Source: PALSA-1440 sp050011195
GTDB lineage: Bacteria > Verrucomicrobiota > Verrucomicrobiia > Limisphaerales > UBA8199
DNA length: 32,642 nt
Reading direction: 5' to 3'
NCBI GenBank assembly: GCA_050011195.1
Contig: JBEKJO010000057.1
Coordinates: forward strand, 1 to 32,642
Made by a program: the position numbers and the translations under genes. Below, piece by piece: positions 24,503 through 30,969 of this stretch. Every line of letters starts with the position of its first letter. Positions within the stretch are counted from its first letter, which is position 1. The notes under the pieces were generated by a model that was given only the letters and a program-made list of their open reading frames with translations, did no database searches and was not told the origin of the DNA.

Positions 24503-24892
24503 TCATTTCTCTCCGTAAATCTGTCCAGGCGTCTTGAGCTGCGCTTCGGTGATCTTGAACGTCGCGCCCTCGCCTTGAACGGAGCGGAAAAAGCAGGACT
24601 GGTAGCCTTCGTGGCAGGCGGCGCCGATTTGCTCCACCTGGATCAGAAGCGTGTCGCCGTCGCAATCAAACGCGATGTCCTTGACGGTTTGGGTGTGGCC
24701 GCTGGATTCGCCTTTCATCCAGAACTTCTGGCGCGACCGGCTCCAGAAACACGTCTTGCCGGTTGAAAGGGTCTTTTCGAGCGACGCGCGGTTCATCCAG
24801 GCCATCATCAGCACCCGGCCAGTCTTCTGTTCCTGAATGATGGCCGGAATCAGGCCATTGGCATCGAACTGCAGTTTGTCGTAAAAGCTCAT
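24503..24892 (-). CDS. hisI: Phosphoribosyl-AMP cyclohydrolase
   Basis: This 129-aa protein is a stand-alone HisI, the third step of histidine synthesis, which opens the purine ring of phosphoribosyl-AMP. The sequence shows W-M-N-R-A-S near 32-37, S-R-S-R-Q-K-F-W-M-K-G-E-S-S-G, the metal-binding D76-C-D-G-D and the zinc-ligand segment C93-H-E-G-Y-Q-S-C100. There is no HisE (pyrophosphohydrolase) domain, so hisE must be elsewhere. I start at ATG 24892; an upstream in-frame start would add 11 residues that do not resemble the family. It appears to be the first gene of a unit with a membrane protein and trpE. Confidence 0.95.
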   Translation of the reverse strand: MSFYDKLQFDANGLIPAIIQEQKTGRVLMMAWMNRASLEKTLSTGKTCFWSRSRQKFWMKGESSGHTQTVKDIAFDCDGDTLLIQVEQIGAACHEGYQSCFFRSVQGEGATFKITEAQLKTPGQIYGEK

Positions 24893-24998
24893 CGTCGCGC
24901 AACCACTGAGACAGTAAGGTAGCAAATCCCGAGCCGCCAGCCATGAAAAAATGGGGGGCCAGACCTGACCGGGCCGGGCACGAACTCTTCAGCCGCCC

Positions 24999-25997
24999 TC
25001 AACCGAACAGGTCGCGCTCGACCGGTCTGCGTCTGGCGTGCTCCCGCAACCATTCGGGCAGGTTGCCGGCGGTCTCCAAGTCGGCCCCGGCCAACGACGC
25101 CGCGCCAAGCTTGAGCAACTCGCGATTCCCCTTGGGCACCTCTGCGCCGTCCCGCGCAAACACCGGGCACCAGCCGGCCTTGAGCGCTTCGACCGCCCCG
25201 GCCCACGTGCCGCCAGTTTGGAAATCGCTGCTCACTACCACCGCGAAGTCCGCCAGCCCGTAAATCACCTTGTTGCGGCCCATGGCGGCGCCGACGGAAA
25301 AGCCGGCGGCAGGGACGTAGGGGGTCAGCAGCACCAATTGACCGTCCAGCAGCAACTGGCGCAGGTCCGGCTGGCGGACCGTGCGCTCCAGGCTGTCGGC
25401 CAGGATGCCGAAGGCAATGCCACCGGCCTCGAGCGCGGCTCCCATCGCCAAGCGGTCGGTACCGCGCGCGCCGCCCGAAACCACTGGCAACCGAGCGGCA
25501 GCGGCTTTGCGCCCGACTTCCTGGGCAAAAACTGTGCCGGCCTCATCAATGTTTCGCGAACCGATAACCGCGATGCCGCCACCCTTAAGCAGTTGGAGGC
25601 TGCCTGCGCCGAAAAGGACCGTCGGCGCCTGGTGCTTTAACGTGTCGCGCAGCTTCGCCGGATACGGTTCATCCGCGCGGGTCACGGCCCATAGGCCGCG
25701 CGAGAACAGTCCTTCCAGTTCCAGCGCGAGGCGGCCAGAGCGGTCCAGCAGGCGGACGATGCGTTCGGCATCGTCCGGGGGGATGGCCAGGTCGCGCGCA
25801 AGGTCAGCCGCCGTCCGGCCCTGGAGTGCGGCCGGCTGTTGCAAGAGCGAGTCGTGGACTTGCCGGGCCAGCTTGTTCCATTCGGACAACGTGAAGGGGG
25901 TCGCTCCGCCCTCTGCGGCCCCTTCGGGCAGGGCAAAGCCCGAGCACAGCGCCAGCAGCGCCAAGCCATCGTCACTGAGATAATCGCTAACGTTCAT
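24999..25997 (-). CDS. DprA/Smf-family DNA-processing protein
   Basis: This 332-aa protein has the DprA Rossmann-like (SLOG-type) core: V-I-G-S-R-N (144-149), S-G-G-A-R-G-T-D (174-181), G-R-N-K-V-I-Y-G-L-A-D (240-250) and T-G-G-T-W-A-G-A-V-E-A-L (261-272). Those motifs bind the phosphate or nucleic-acid backbone in DprA. About 100 residues precede the core and include a winged-helix-like segment (A-A-D-L-A-R-D-L, E-R-I-V-R-L-L). The usual C-terminal DML1 winged helix is short or absent. DprA normally loads RecA on incoming single-stranded DNA. Here the gene follows a RecQ-phosphoribosyltransferase fusion by 37 bp on the same strand, so the pair probably works together. Because the core is diverged and the context unusual, I do not assign the symbol dprA. 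Confidence 0.85.
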   Translation of the reverse strand: MNVSDYLSDDGLALLALCSGFALPEGAAEGGATPFTLSEWNKLARQVHDSLLQQPAALQGRTAADLARDLAIPPDDAERIVRLLDRSGRLALELEGLFSRGLWAVTRADEPYPAKLRDTLKHQAPTVLFGAGSLQLLKGGGIAVIGSRNIDEAGTVFAQEVGRKAAAARLPVVSGGARGTDRLAMGAALEAGGIAFGILADSLERTVRQPDLRQLLLDGQLVLLTPYVPAAGFSVGAAMGRNKVIYGLADFAVVVSSDFQTGGTWAGAVEALKAGWCPVFARDGAEVPKGNRELLKLGAASLAGADLETAGNLPEWLREHARRRPVERDLFG

Positions 25998-26008
25998 TTC
26001 ACCCGCTC

Positions 26009-26039
26009 TAACTCATGTAACTCACTTAACTCATTTAAC
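26009..26039. repeat. 9-bp tandem repeat between the RecQ fusion and DprA genes
   Basis: Three 9-bp units with the core TAACTCA (TAACTCATG, TAACTCACT, TAACTCATT) are followed by a partial TAAC. The array contains the stop codon of the RecQ fusion (26035-26037) and fills nearly the whole 37-bp gap to the DprA gene. Confidence 0.85.
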
Positions 26040-28251
26040 CGCCTCTGGGCGAGGCTTTCGCCAGGGCAAACGGATAGACCGGGCCGCTGCCCTGGTGCTG
26101 CAACAATACCGCCGCCAGGGTCAGCGTCCATCCCGAATCCACCATGTCGTCCACCAGCAAGACCGGCACAGGAGGCAAGATCGGGCCGGCGCCGAAGGTC
26201 GAAGTCACCCGCCGGGCCAGTTGCTCAAATATTCCGGTGAATCCGGGCGGTGCGGCCACGGCGCCGGACGCACCTATAACCGGCGCCTCCGCCACCTCAA
26301 AAGCCCTCAGCACGTTGCGCAGTTGCCGGGCGCCGCTCCGCATTTCCTTCTGGGGCTGCGTGTCGCGACACTGGCGGAGCGCAGGCACAAACGGCAGACC
26401 CAGGCTCGCTGCCAGCCGTTGCGCAAAGTCCCGCACCAGTTCGGTGTGCCGCCGCGACGGAATGGCCGTCACCCACTGCGGCGGCGGGTCCGGCTTCCAT
26501 TTGCTCTGAATCAACTCCGCCGCCGCCGTCACCAACGCGTCGCTGAACCGGCCCGTCTGATACTTGCCGCGCGCGACTTCGTGGCCCCACCCCGCGTCGC
26601 CGTACATGCAGAGCGCGCGCCCTTCCCGCGCCCGCAGCCTTTCGGGCAGGACCATCGTGGGCCGTCCGCTCTCGTACCGCTCCAGTGCGCCGGGCAGGAC
26701 CTTGTCCAGTTCTCCCAGCGCCGGCTTGGGCCACCAGATGCGCGGCTCCAGCACCAGGGCGTCATGCCGCAGGAAATCAACCGCCGCCTGGACCAGCGTC
26801 GCCGGGACCGCGCGCCGCTGCGTCTGGCCGGCGCAGTTCATGCACTTGCCGCACGGCGCCGCCGCCGGGTCATCCAGCGCGCGCGACAGAAACTCCATCA
26901 GGCAGCCGCGGTGCTCGACGTAACGCTTGATTTCCTCCACCTCCGCCCGGCGGCGCTGGGTGACCTGCTCGTAGCGCGCGGCGTCCGCTTGCCACGGATT
27001 GGCGGTGCGGCTGTAGTTCCGCTTCTCATGCTCCACCGCGCCGTCCACTTCCAGCAGCCGGAGCGCCTTCTCCAGCGCGCCGTGGCCGTAGTTCAACTCC
27101 GCGCCAATCTCTTCCACCGTCAGCGTTCCTGCCTTGCCCAGCACCCGCAGCACGCCGGACATCACTTCCAGCGGCGGAAAGGCGCTATTGATAAAGTAAT
27201 CCTGGATTTCGTCATCTTCCCGTCCGCTCAGGAGAATGCCGAAGGCCGAATCCACCGCGCGCCCGGCGCGGCCCACCTGCTGATAATACGCGACCACCGA
27301 GCCGGGCCGCTGGAAGTGGATGACGAACCCGAGGTCCGGTTTGTCGAACCCCATGCCAAGAGCGACGGTGGCGACCAGAGCTTTGACATCGTTGCCGAGG
27401 AGCTGCTGTTCGGCCTCGATGCGCTGGCGGGCCTCCAGGTCGGCGTGGTAGGCGCGGGCGGCGATGCCCTGCCGCTTGAGCCATTCGGCGGCGCGCCGCG
27501 CGTCCTGCACCGTGAGGGTGTAGATGATGCCGCTGCCCGGCAGTTGCGGCAGGAAATGGGCCAGCCACGCCAGCCGGTCGGCCTGGTCGTGCAGCTTGAT
27601 GTTGTAGAGCTTGAGCGAGCGGCGGACCAGCGGGCCGCGCAGGACGTGCAGGTTCGCTATCTGCGACTCGATGTCCCGCACGACGCGGTCGTTGGCGGTG
27701 GCTGTCGTGCAGAGGACCGGCACCCCGGGCGGCAGCAGGCGCAAGATGCGCACGATGCGGCGGTAATCCGGGCGAAAATCATGACCCCAGTCCGAGATGC
27801 AGTGCGCCTCATCCACCACGAACATCCCGATGCTGCCCTGAATCAGCGGCAGCAGCTTTTGCAGGAAGGCCGCGTTGCCCAGCCGCTCCGGCGAAACCAT
27901 CAGCACGTCCACCCGGTTGGTGTGCAGGCCGGTCTCGACCTGCGCCCAGTCTTCCAGGTTCTCGCTGTGGATGGTCGCGGCGCGGATGCCCAGCTTCTCC
28001 GCGGCGAGGATTTGGTTGCGCATGAGCGAGAGCAGCGGGCTGATGAGCAGCGTCGGCCCGGCGCCCGCGTCGCGCAGAATCCTGGCCGCCAGAAAATAGA
28101 CGACGCTTTTGCCCCAGCCGGTGCGCTGGACGACCAGCAGCCGCCGACGCTGGTTGGCCGCCAGGTCAATGGCCTCCCATTGCCCGTCGCGAAACTCTGC
28201 GCCCGGACCGAGCATCTGCCGCAGCAGGGCAAGCGTGGACTCCTTCTGCAT
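26035..28251 (-). CDS. RecQ helicase fused to a ComF-like phosphoribosyltransferase
   Basis: This 738-aa protein is a RecQ-family 3'-5' DNA helicase. Motifs are the Q motif (F-R-D-G-Q), Walker A T44-G-W-G-K-S (Trp in place of the common Gly), DEAH at 147-150 (F-V-V-D-E-A-H-C-I-S-D-W-G), T-A-T-A, and the C-terminal helicase lobe with D-K-P-D-L-G-F-V and Q-V-G-R-A-G-R. The RecQ zinc domain follows, with R-G-C and C-G-K-C-M-N-C. The HRDC domain is replaced by a type I phosphoribosyltransferase domain with the PRPP loop V-L-L-V-D-D-M-V-D-S-G-W-T (~697-709). I start at ATG 28251; the longer in-frame version (from 28422) crosses a REP-like repeat. DprA follows 37 bp downstream. A DNA-processing, competence or defence role is inference. 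Confidence 0.9.
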   Translation of the reverse strand: MQKESTLALLRQMLGPGAEFRDGQWEAIDLAANQRRRLLVVQRTGWGKSVVYFLAARILRDAGAGPTLLISPLLSLMRNQILAAEKLGIRAATIHSENLEDWAQVETGLHTNRVDVLMVSPERLGNAAFLQKLLPLIQGSIGMFVVDEAHCISDWGHDFRPDYRRIVRILRLLPPGVPVLCTTATANDRVVRDIESQIANLHVLRGPLVRRSLKLYNIKLHDQADRLAWLAHFLPQLPGSGIIYTLTVQDARRAAEWLKRQGIAARAYHADLEARQRIEAEQQLLGNDVKALVATVALGMGFDKPDLGFVIHFQRPGSVVAYYQQVGRAGRAVDSAFGILLSGREDDEIQDYFINSAFPPLEVMSGVLRVLGKAGTLTVEEIGAELNYGHGALEKALRLLEVDGAVEHEKRNYSRTANPWQADAARYEQVTQRRRAEVEEIKRYVEHRGCLMEFLSRALDDPAAAPCGKCMNCAGQTQRRAVPATLVQAAVDFLRHDALVLEPRIWWPKPALGELDKVLPGALERYESGRPTMVLPERLRAREGRALCMYGDAGWGHEVARGKYQTGRFSDALVTAAAELIQSKWKPDPPPQWVTAIPSRRHTELVRDFAQRLAASLGLPFVPALRQCRDTQPQKEMRSGARQLRNVLRAFEVAEAPVIGASGAVAAPPGFTGIFEQLARRVTSTFGAGPILPPVPVLLVDDMVDSGWTLTLAAVLLQHQGSGPVYPFALAKASPRGG

Positions 28252-28364
28252 CCCGCCCGCCAGCGTGGAGCAAGGCGGGGCGCCCCGAAAGCAAAATATC
28301 GTGGGTTGGAAGGGGGGGGCGCATCTCGACACTGCCACCAAGGAGTGAGAACGCCCAACAGTGA

Positions 28365-28469
28365 CGGACCGCGAGCCGTCCCCGGCTCGCAGCGCGTTGG
28401 AATGTGGGAGAGCTTCGATCATTGTTTCGCGTTCGTGGCTGCTGCGAGCCGGGGACGGCTCGCGGTCCG
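28365..28469. repeat. REP-like inverted repeat pair upstream of the RecQ fusion
   Basis: Two 29-bp arms (28365-28393 and 28441-28469) are perfect reverse complements around a 47-bp spacer. Each arm also folds alone: GCGAGCCG and CGGCTCGC flank TCCC in the left arm (28371-28390). This nested symmetry is typical of REP/BIME-type repeats. Copies elsewhere in the genome cannot be judged here. Confidence 0.85.
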
Positions 28470-28593
28470 GGGGCAGTGTCAGGATGCGCCCGAAGGGGGG
28501 GAATCATCGGCAGCTCTCTGGCGAACCGAAGTTGCCGGACCGAAGCAGGGCGCGGGATAGACCCGAACGCGATGCGGCCAAGCCTGGAAAGCG

Positions 28594-28621
28594 CAAGGGC
28601 CGCCATTGCTGGCGGCCCTTG
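28594..28621 (-). terminator. Terminator hairpin of the PEP-CTERM gene
   Basis: A perfect 12-bp stem (28594-28605 with 28610-28621) closes a 4-nt loop that reads GCAA on the - strand, a stable GNRA tetraloop. It lies 23 bp beyond the stop codon of the PEP-CTERM gene at 28645. The - strand continues CGCTTTCC, only weakly U-rich. Confidence 0.7.
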
Positions 28622-28644
28622 TCGTGTCAGAAATAACCTGCTGG

Positions 28645-29643
28645 TCAGTCCGTCCGGCGCCGGCGAATCCATGCCGCCAGGCCAAGTCCGCCCACCAGAC
28701 TCAGGACGGCTGTGGACGGCTCAGGAACCGGAACGGTTGTGAAATCGAACACGCTCCCCGTCGCGAGGGGGGCGTCAACGTTCCCGGCGTCCACCCTCCA
28801 GAAATACTCGGTGTTCCCTTGCAGGTTCTGGCTGCTCAGATCGAGGGAAACGGTTGACGCGCTCAAGCCGGTCCCGATTTCCGTGAGCGAGCCAGCCGAG
28901 GTCCCCAACCATACGTTGTAGAACGAGTCGTAACTGCCGGCCGCCCAGCCCAACGAAACACCGGTCACGATGCTGCCGGCAGCGGTGCCCTGGCCAGTAG
29001 CGTTGTTGGCGGGTCCGCTGTAGGTGACTCCAACCGGCGTGGCGGCGATGAATCGCACCGCGCCCGCAGCCACACGGTTGGCACTGGCGTCGGCCGGGGT
29101 GGCGCCGCCAGCATAGGGCGTCTTGTAGCCTGCATAGATGCCAACATTGTAGGTCGTCCCCGAGGTCAGTTGGGCGGTGGTGAACGGATTCCATACGCCA
29201 GCGTTGACGTAATACATGTTCATCGTCCCGGACTGGATGACTCCCAGCGGACCGCCGGTATTGCCCCATATATCCGCCGCCGTGTTGCCGGTGGCGGCTC
29301 CGGTGTAAAGGTTAACCGCGGTGGAGATTTGGCCTGCCGTAGAGGTCCAAGCCAGATCGATCTCATAGTACCCGGTCGTAGTGGGGGCGTAGCTGAACTG
29401 CGCGTATCGGGACGGTCCATAATAGGTGCCCGTGCTGCTGTACATGGAACCGATGTTCGCGGTGCAACCGGGGGCATTGACGTTACCGCTGCTGGTTGAC
29501 CAACCGCTCGGCGCGGAGAAGTCGCCGTAGTTCAGTCCGCCGGATCGGTCTTCGACAATGAAAGTGGTGGTGGCATATCCCGGAGCGTATGCGAGGCCGC
29601 ACAACGTAGCAACGAGGAGTTTAGATATAGGGCTGTATTTCAT
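28645..29643 (-). CDS. PEP-CTERM exported protein with beta-rich domains
   Basis: This 332-aa protein has a signal peptide (M-K-Y-S-P-I-S-K plus hydrophobic core, ending near Y-A-T). A beta-rich domain follows (F-I-V-E-D-R-S-G-G, Y-Y-E-I-D-L-A-W-T) that resembles golvesin-like carbohydrate-associated modules. A fibronectin III-like domain comes next (Y-F-W-R-V-D-A). The C-terminus is a textbook PEP-CTERM signal: V-P-E-P-S-T, a hydrophobic helix, then R-R-R-R. Such proteins are processed by an exosortase and kept at or released from the cell surface; no exosortase is in this window. A strong hairpin follows the gene. The 207-bp region upstream (to 29850) is AT-richer and probably holds its promoter, though no clean box stands out. 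Confidence 0.88.
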   Translation of the reverse strand: MKYSPISKLLVATLCGLAYAPGYATTTFIVEDRSGGLNYGDFSAPSGWSTSSGNVNAPGCTANIGSMYSSTGTYYGPSRYAQFSYAPTTTGYYEIDLAWTSTAGQISTAVNLYTGAATGNTAADIWGNTGGPLGVIQSGTMNMYYVNAGVWNPFTTAQLTSGTTYNVGIYAGYKTPYAGGATPADASANRVAAGAVRFIAATPVGVTYSGPANNATGQGTAAGSIVTGVSLGWAAGSYDSFYNVWLGTSAGSLTEIGTGLSASTVSLDLSSQNLQGNTEYFWRVDAGNVDAPLATGSVFDFTTVPVPEPSTAVLSLVGGLGLAAWIRRRRTD

Positions 29644-29889
29644 ATAGTTGGAATTTCTTTTCTCGCCTAAGGTGTCGCTTATTCAGTTTTTATGGTGCTC
29701 GGCTTCAGGATTCACGCCTGATTCCTGTACCATTCGTCGCTAGGATGACAAAATAGCCTGCCGAGATCGAGGAAAATCCTCTCAAACCCTATCACATATT
29801 CATGTGAGGCCGGGTTCTGGAGAAAGCAGCAACTGACCTGCCCGGGCGTCCCTCTATGCTCGCGCCATGCGCAGGAAAGACGTCTCGTA

Positions 29890-30168
29890 TCCGCCTCACG
29901 CCGCCAGCCGCGCCGCGCCATCACGATGGGCGTCGGCACCATCCTCGAATGCCGCCGCTGCCTCCTGCTGGCCACCGGCGCCAGCAAGGCCAACGTCATC
30001 GCCCGGGCCGTCGAAGGCCCCATCACCAGCATGATCTCCGCTACCGCCCTCCAACTGCACCCCCGCTCCACCGTCATCGCGGACGAAGAAGCCGCCGGCA
30101 GCCTCGCCGAGAAAGATTACTACCGCTGGATTTTCACCAACGAGCCCGAGTGGGAAGAATACCGCTGA
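29890..30168 (+). pseudogene. nagB: Remnant of glucosamine-6-phosphate deaminase (C-terminal third)
   Basis: The frame ending at 30168 contains A-I-T-M-G-V-G-T-I-L (from about 29917), then A-R-A-V-E-G-P and A-L-Q-L-H-P, in the order and spacing of the last third of NagB. NagB is usually about 260 residues; only ~85 are left. The catalytic N-terminal two thirds are absent. A different frame just upstream (29856-29925) reads T-S-R-I-R-L-T, which resembles the segment normally found before this point and suggests an internal deletion or frameshift. The longest ATG-initiated frame (from 29926) gives 80 aa. The remnant sits alone between two PEP-CTERM genes of opposite orientation. Confidence 0.75.
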
Positions 30169-30238
30169 GTTAAGGCAAATCCCGCCTCGGGATCAAGGCC
30201 GCGCGCTCTCAAAGCCAATGTCAATGTCCCCAAGGCCA

Positions 30239-30937
30239 CTAGATCGGTTGTGTTCGGCTCGCGGTAAGCCCGCAAATGGCCTTCGCTTTCCGACGGTGCC
30301 AGACGAGGAGGAAGCCGCCCAAGGCGAGCAAACCAAGAGTGGACGGTTCGGGAACGGGGGTGCCGGATATGGCAAATTGAGGATAACCGATCGAAGGTGG
30401 AGTCCAAGATGAACCGTTGCTCGAAGTCCAATCACCCACAGTGAACCAAGCACCACTTGGATCATAAGAGTTTGCCCCTGCAAAGCTCCATTCGTAAGCG
30501 CCATTGGCAACCGCGGTTCCGGCGGTGAGCACGATAAAATATATGGTCCTCGGCGATAATGTCAGCGTTGAAGCAGGGTTATAGGTGTAATCGCCGGCGG
30601 CCACCGGGTCCAGAGAACCGCTCAGAGTGCCGAGGCTGCTGCCGGGCTCAGGGGCGCCGACAAATGGACTAAGGTTGTAAATCATGGCCGTGAAGGCGCT
30701 GGGATTGCCCGTGGCGTCGGCAAGAGCCAGTTGAACCGAGTTGAGCAGGTAGCCGTCGGCATTGGTTCCGGTACTAAACCCTGCCGCGAGCCAGGAATCA
30801 CTTCCGACGGCCAGACTGCCAGCGGATGACTGCTCCAAGTTGGAGAGATAAGTCGTCGTTCCCTGGGAGTGAACGATTTGCGGGGCCAGCACGGAGGCCG
30901 CAAGCGCGACAATGCTGCTCAACGTTATTTTATTCAT
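30239..30937 (-). CDS. PEP-CTERM protein, choice-of-anchor-R-like
   Basis: This 232-aa protein has a signal peptide (M-N-K-I-T, hydrophobic core, cleavage near V-H-S-Q-G). The single beta-rich domain contains A-A-G-F-S-T-G-T-N-A-D-G-Y-L-L-N-S-V, a pattern typical of the choice-of-anchor R domain. The PEP-CTERM signal V-P-E-P-S-T, a hydrophobic helix and H-R-R-K-A-K follows. It ends with about 14 further residues (A-I-C-G-L-T-A and so on), an unusual tail because such proteins normally stop right after the basic cluster. ATG 30937 has a good ribosome-binding site (AAAGGTGG on the - strand). The gene begins 32 bp after the IgGFc-binding-like gene and may be co-transcribed. Confidence 0.87.
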   Translation of the reverse strand: MNKITLSSIVALAASVLAPQIVHSQGTTTYLSNLEQSSAGSLAVGSDSWLAAGFSTGTNADGYLLNSVQLALADATGNPSAFTAMIYNLSPFVGAPEPGSSLGTLSGSLDPVAAGDYTYNPASTLTLSPRTIYFIVLTAGTAVANGAYEWSFAGANSYDPSGAWFTVGDWTSSNGSSWTPPSIGYPQFAISGTPVPEPSTLGLLALGGFLLVWHRRKAKAICGLTASRTQPI

Positions 30938-30969
30938 ATAAGTCCACCTTTATTTGATTACAGGGGTTG

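Noticed and set aside
28252..28422. 57-residue N-terminal extension of the RecQ fusion
   Set aside because: It overlaps the left arm of the REP-like repeat and a run of eight G; RecQ homology starts at the ATG at 28251.
26095..28560. 821-aa open frame on the + strand over the RecQ fusion
   Set aside because: Shadow of a protein with complete helicase motifs on the - strand.
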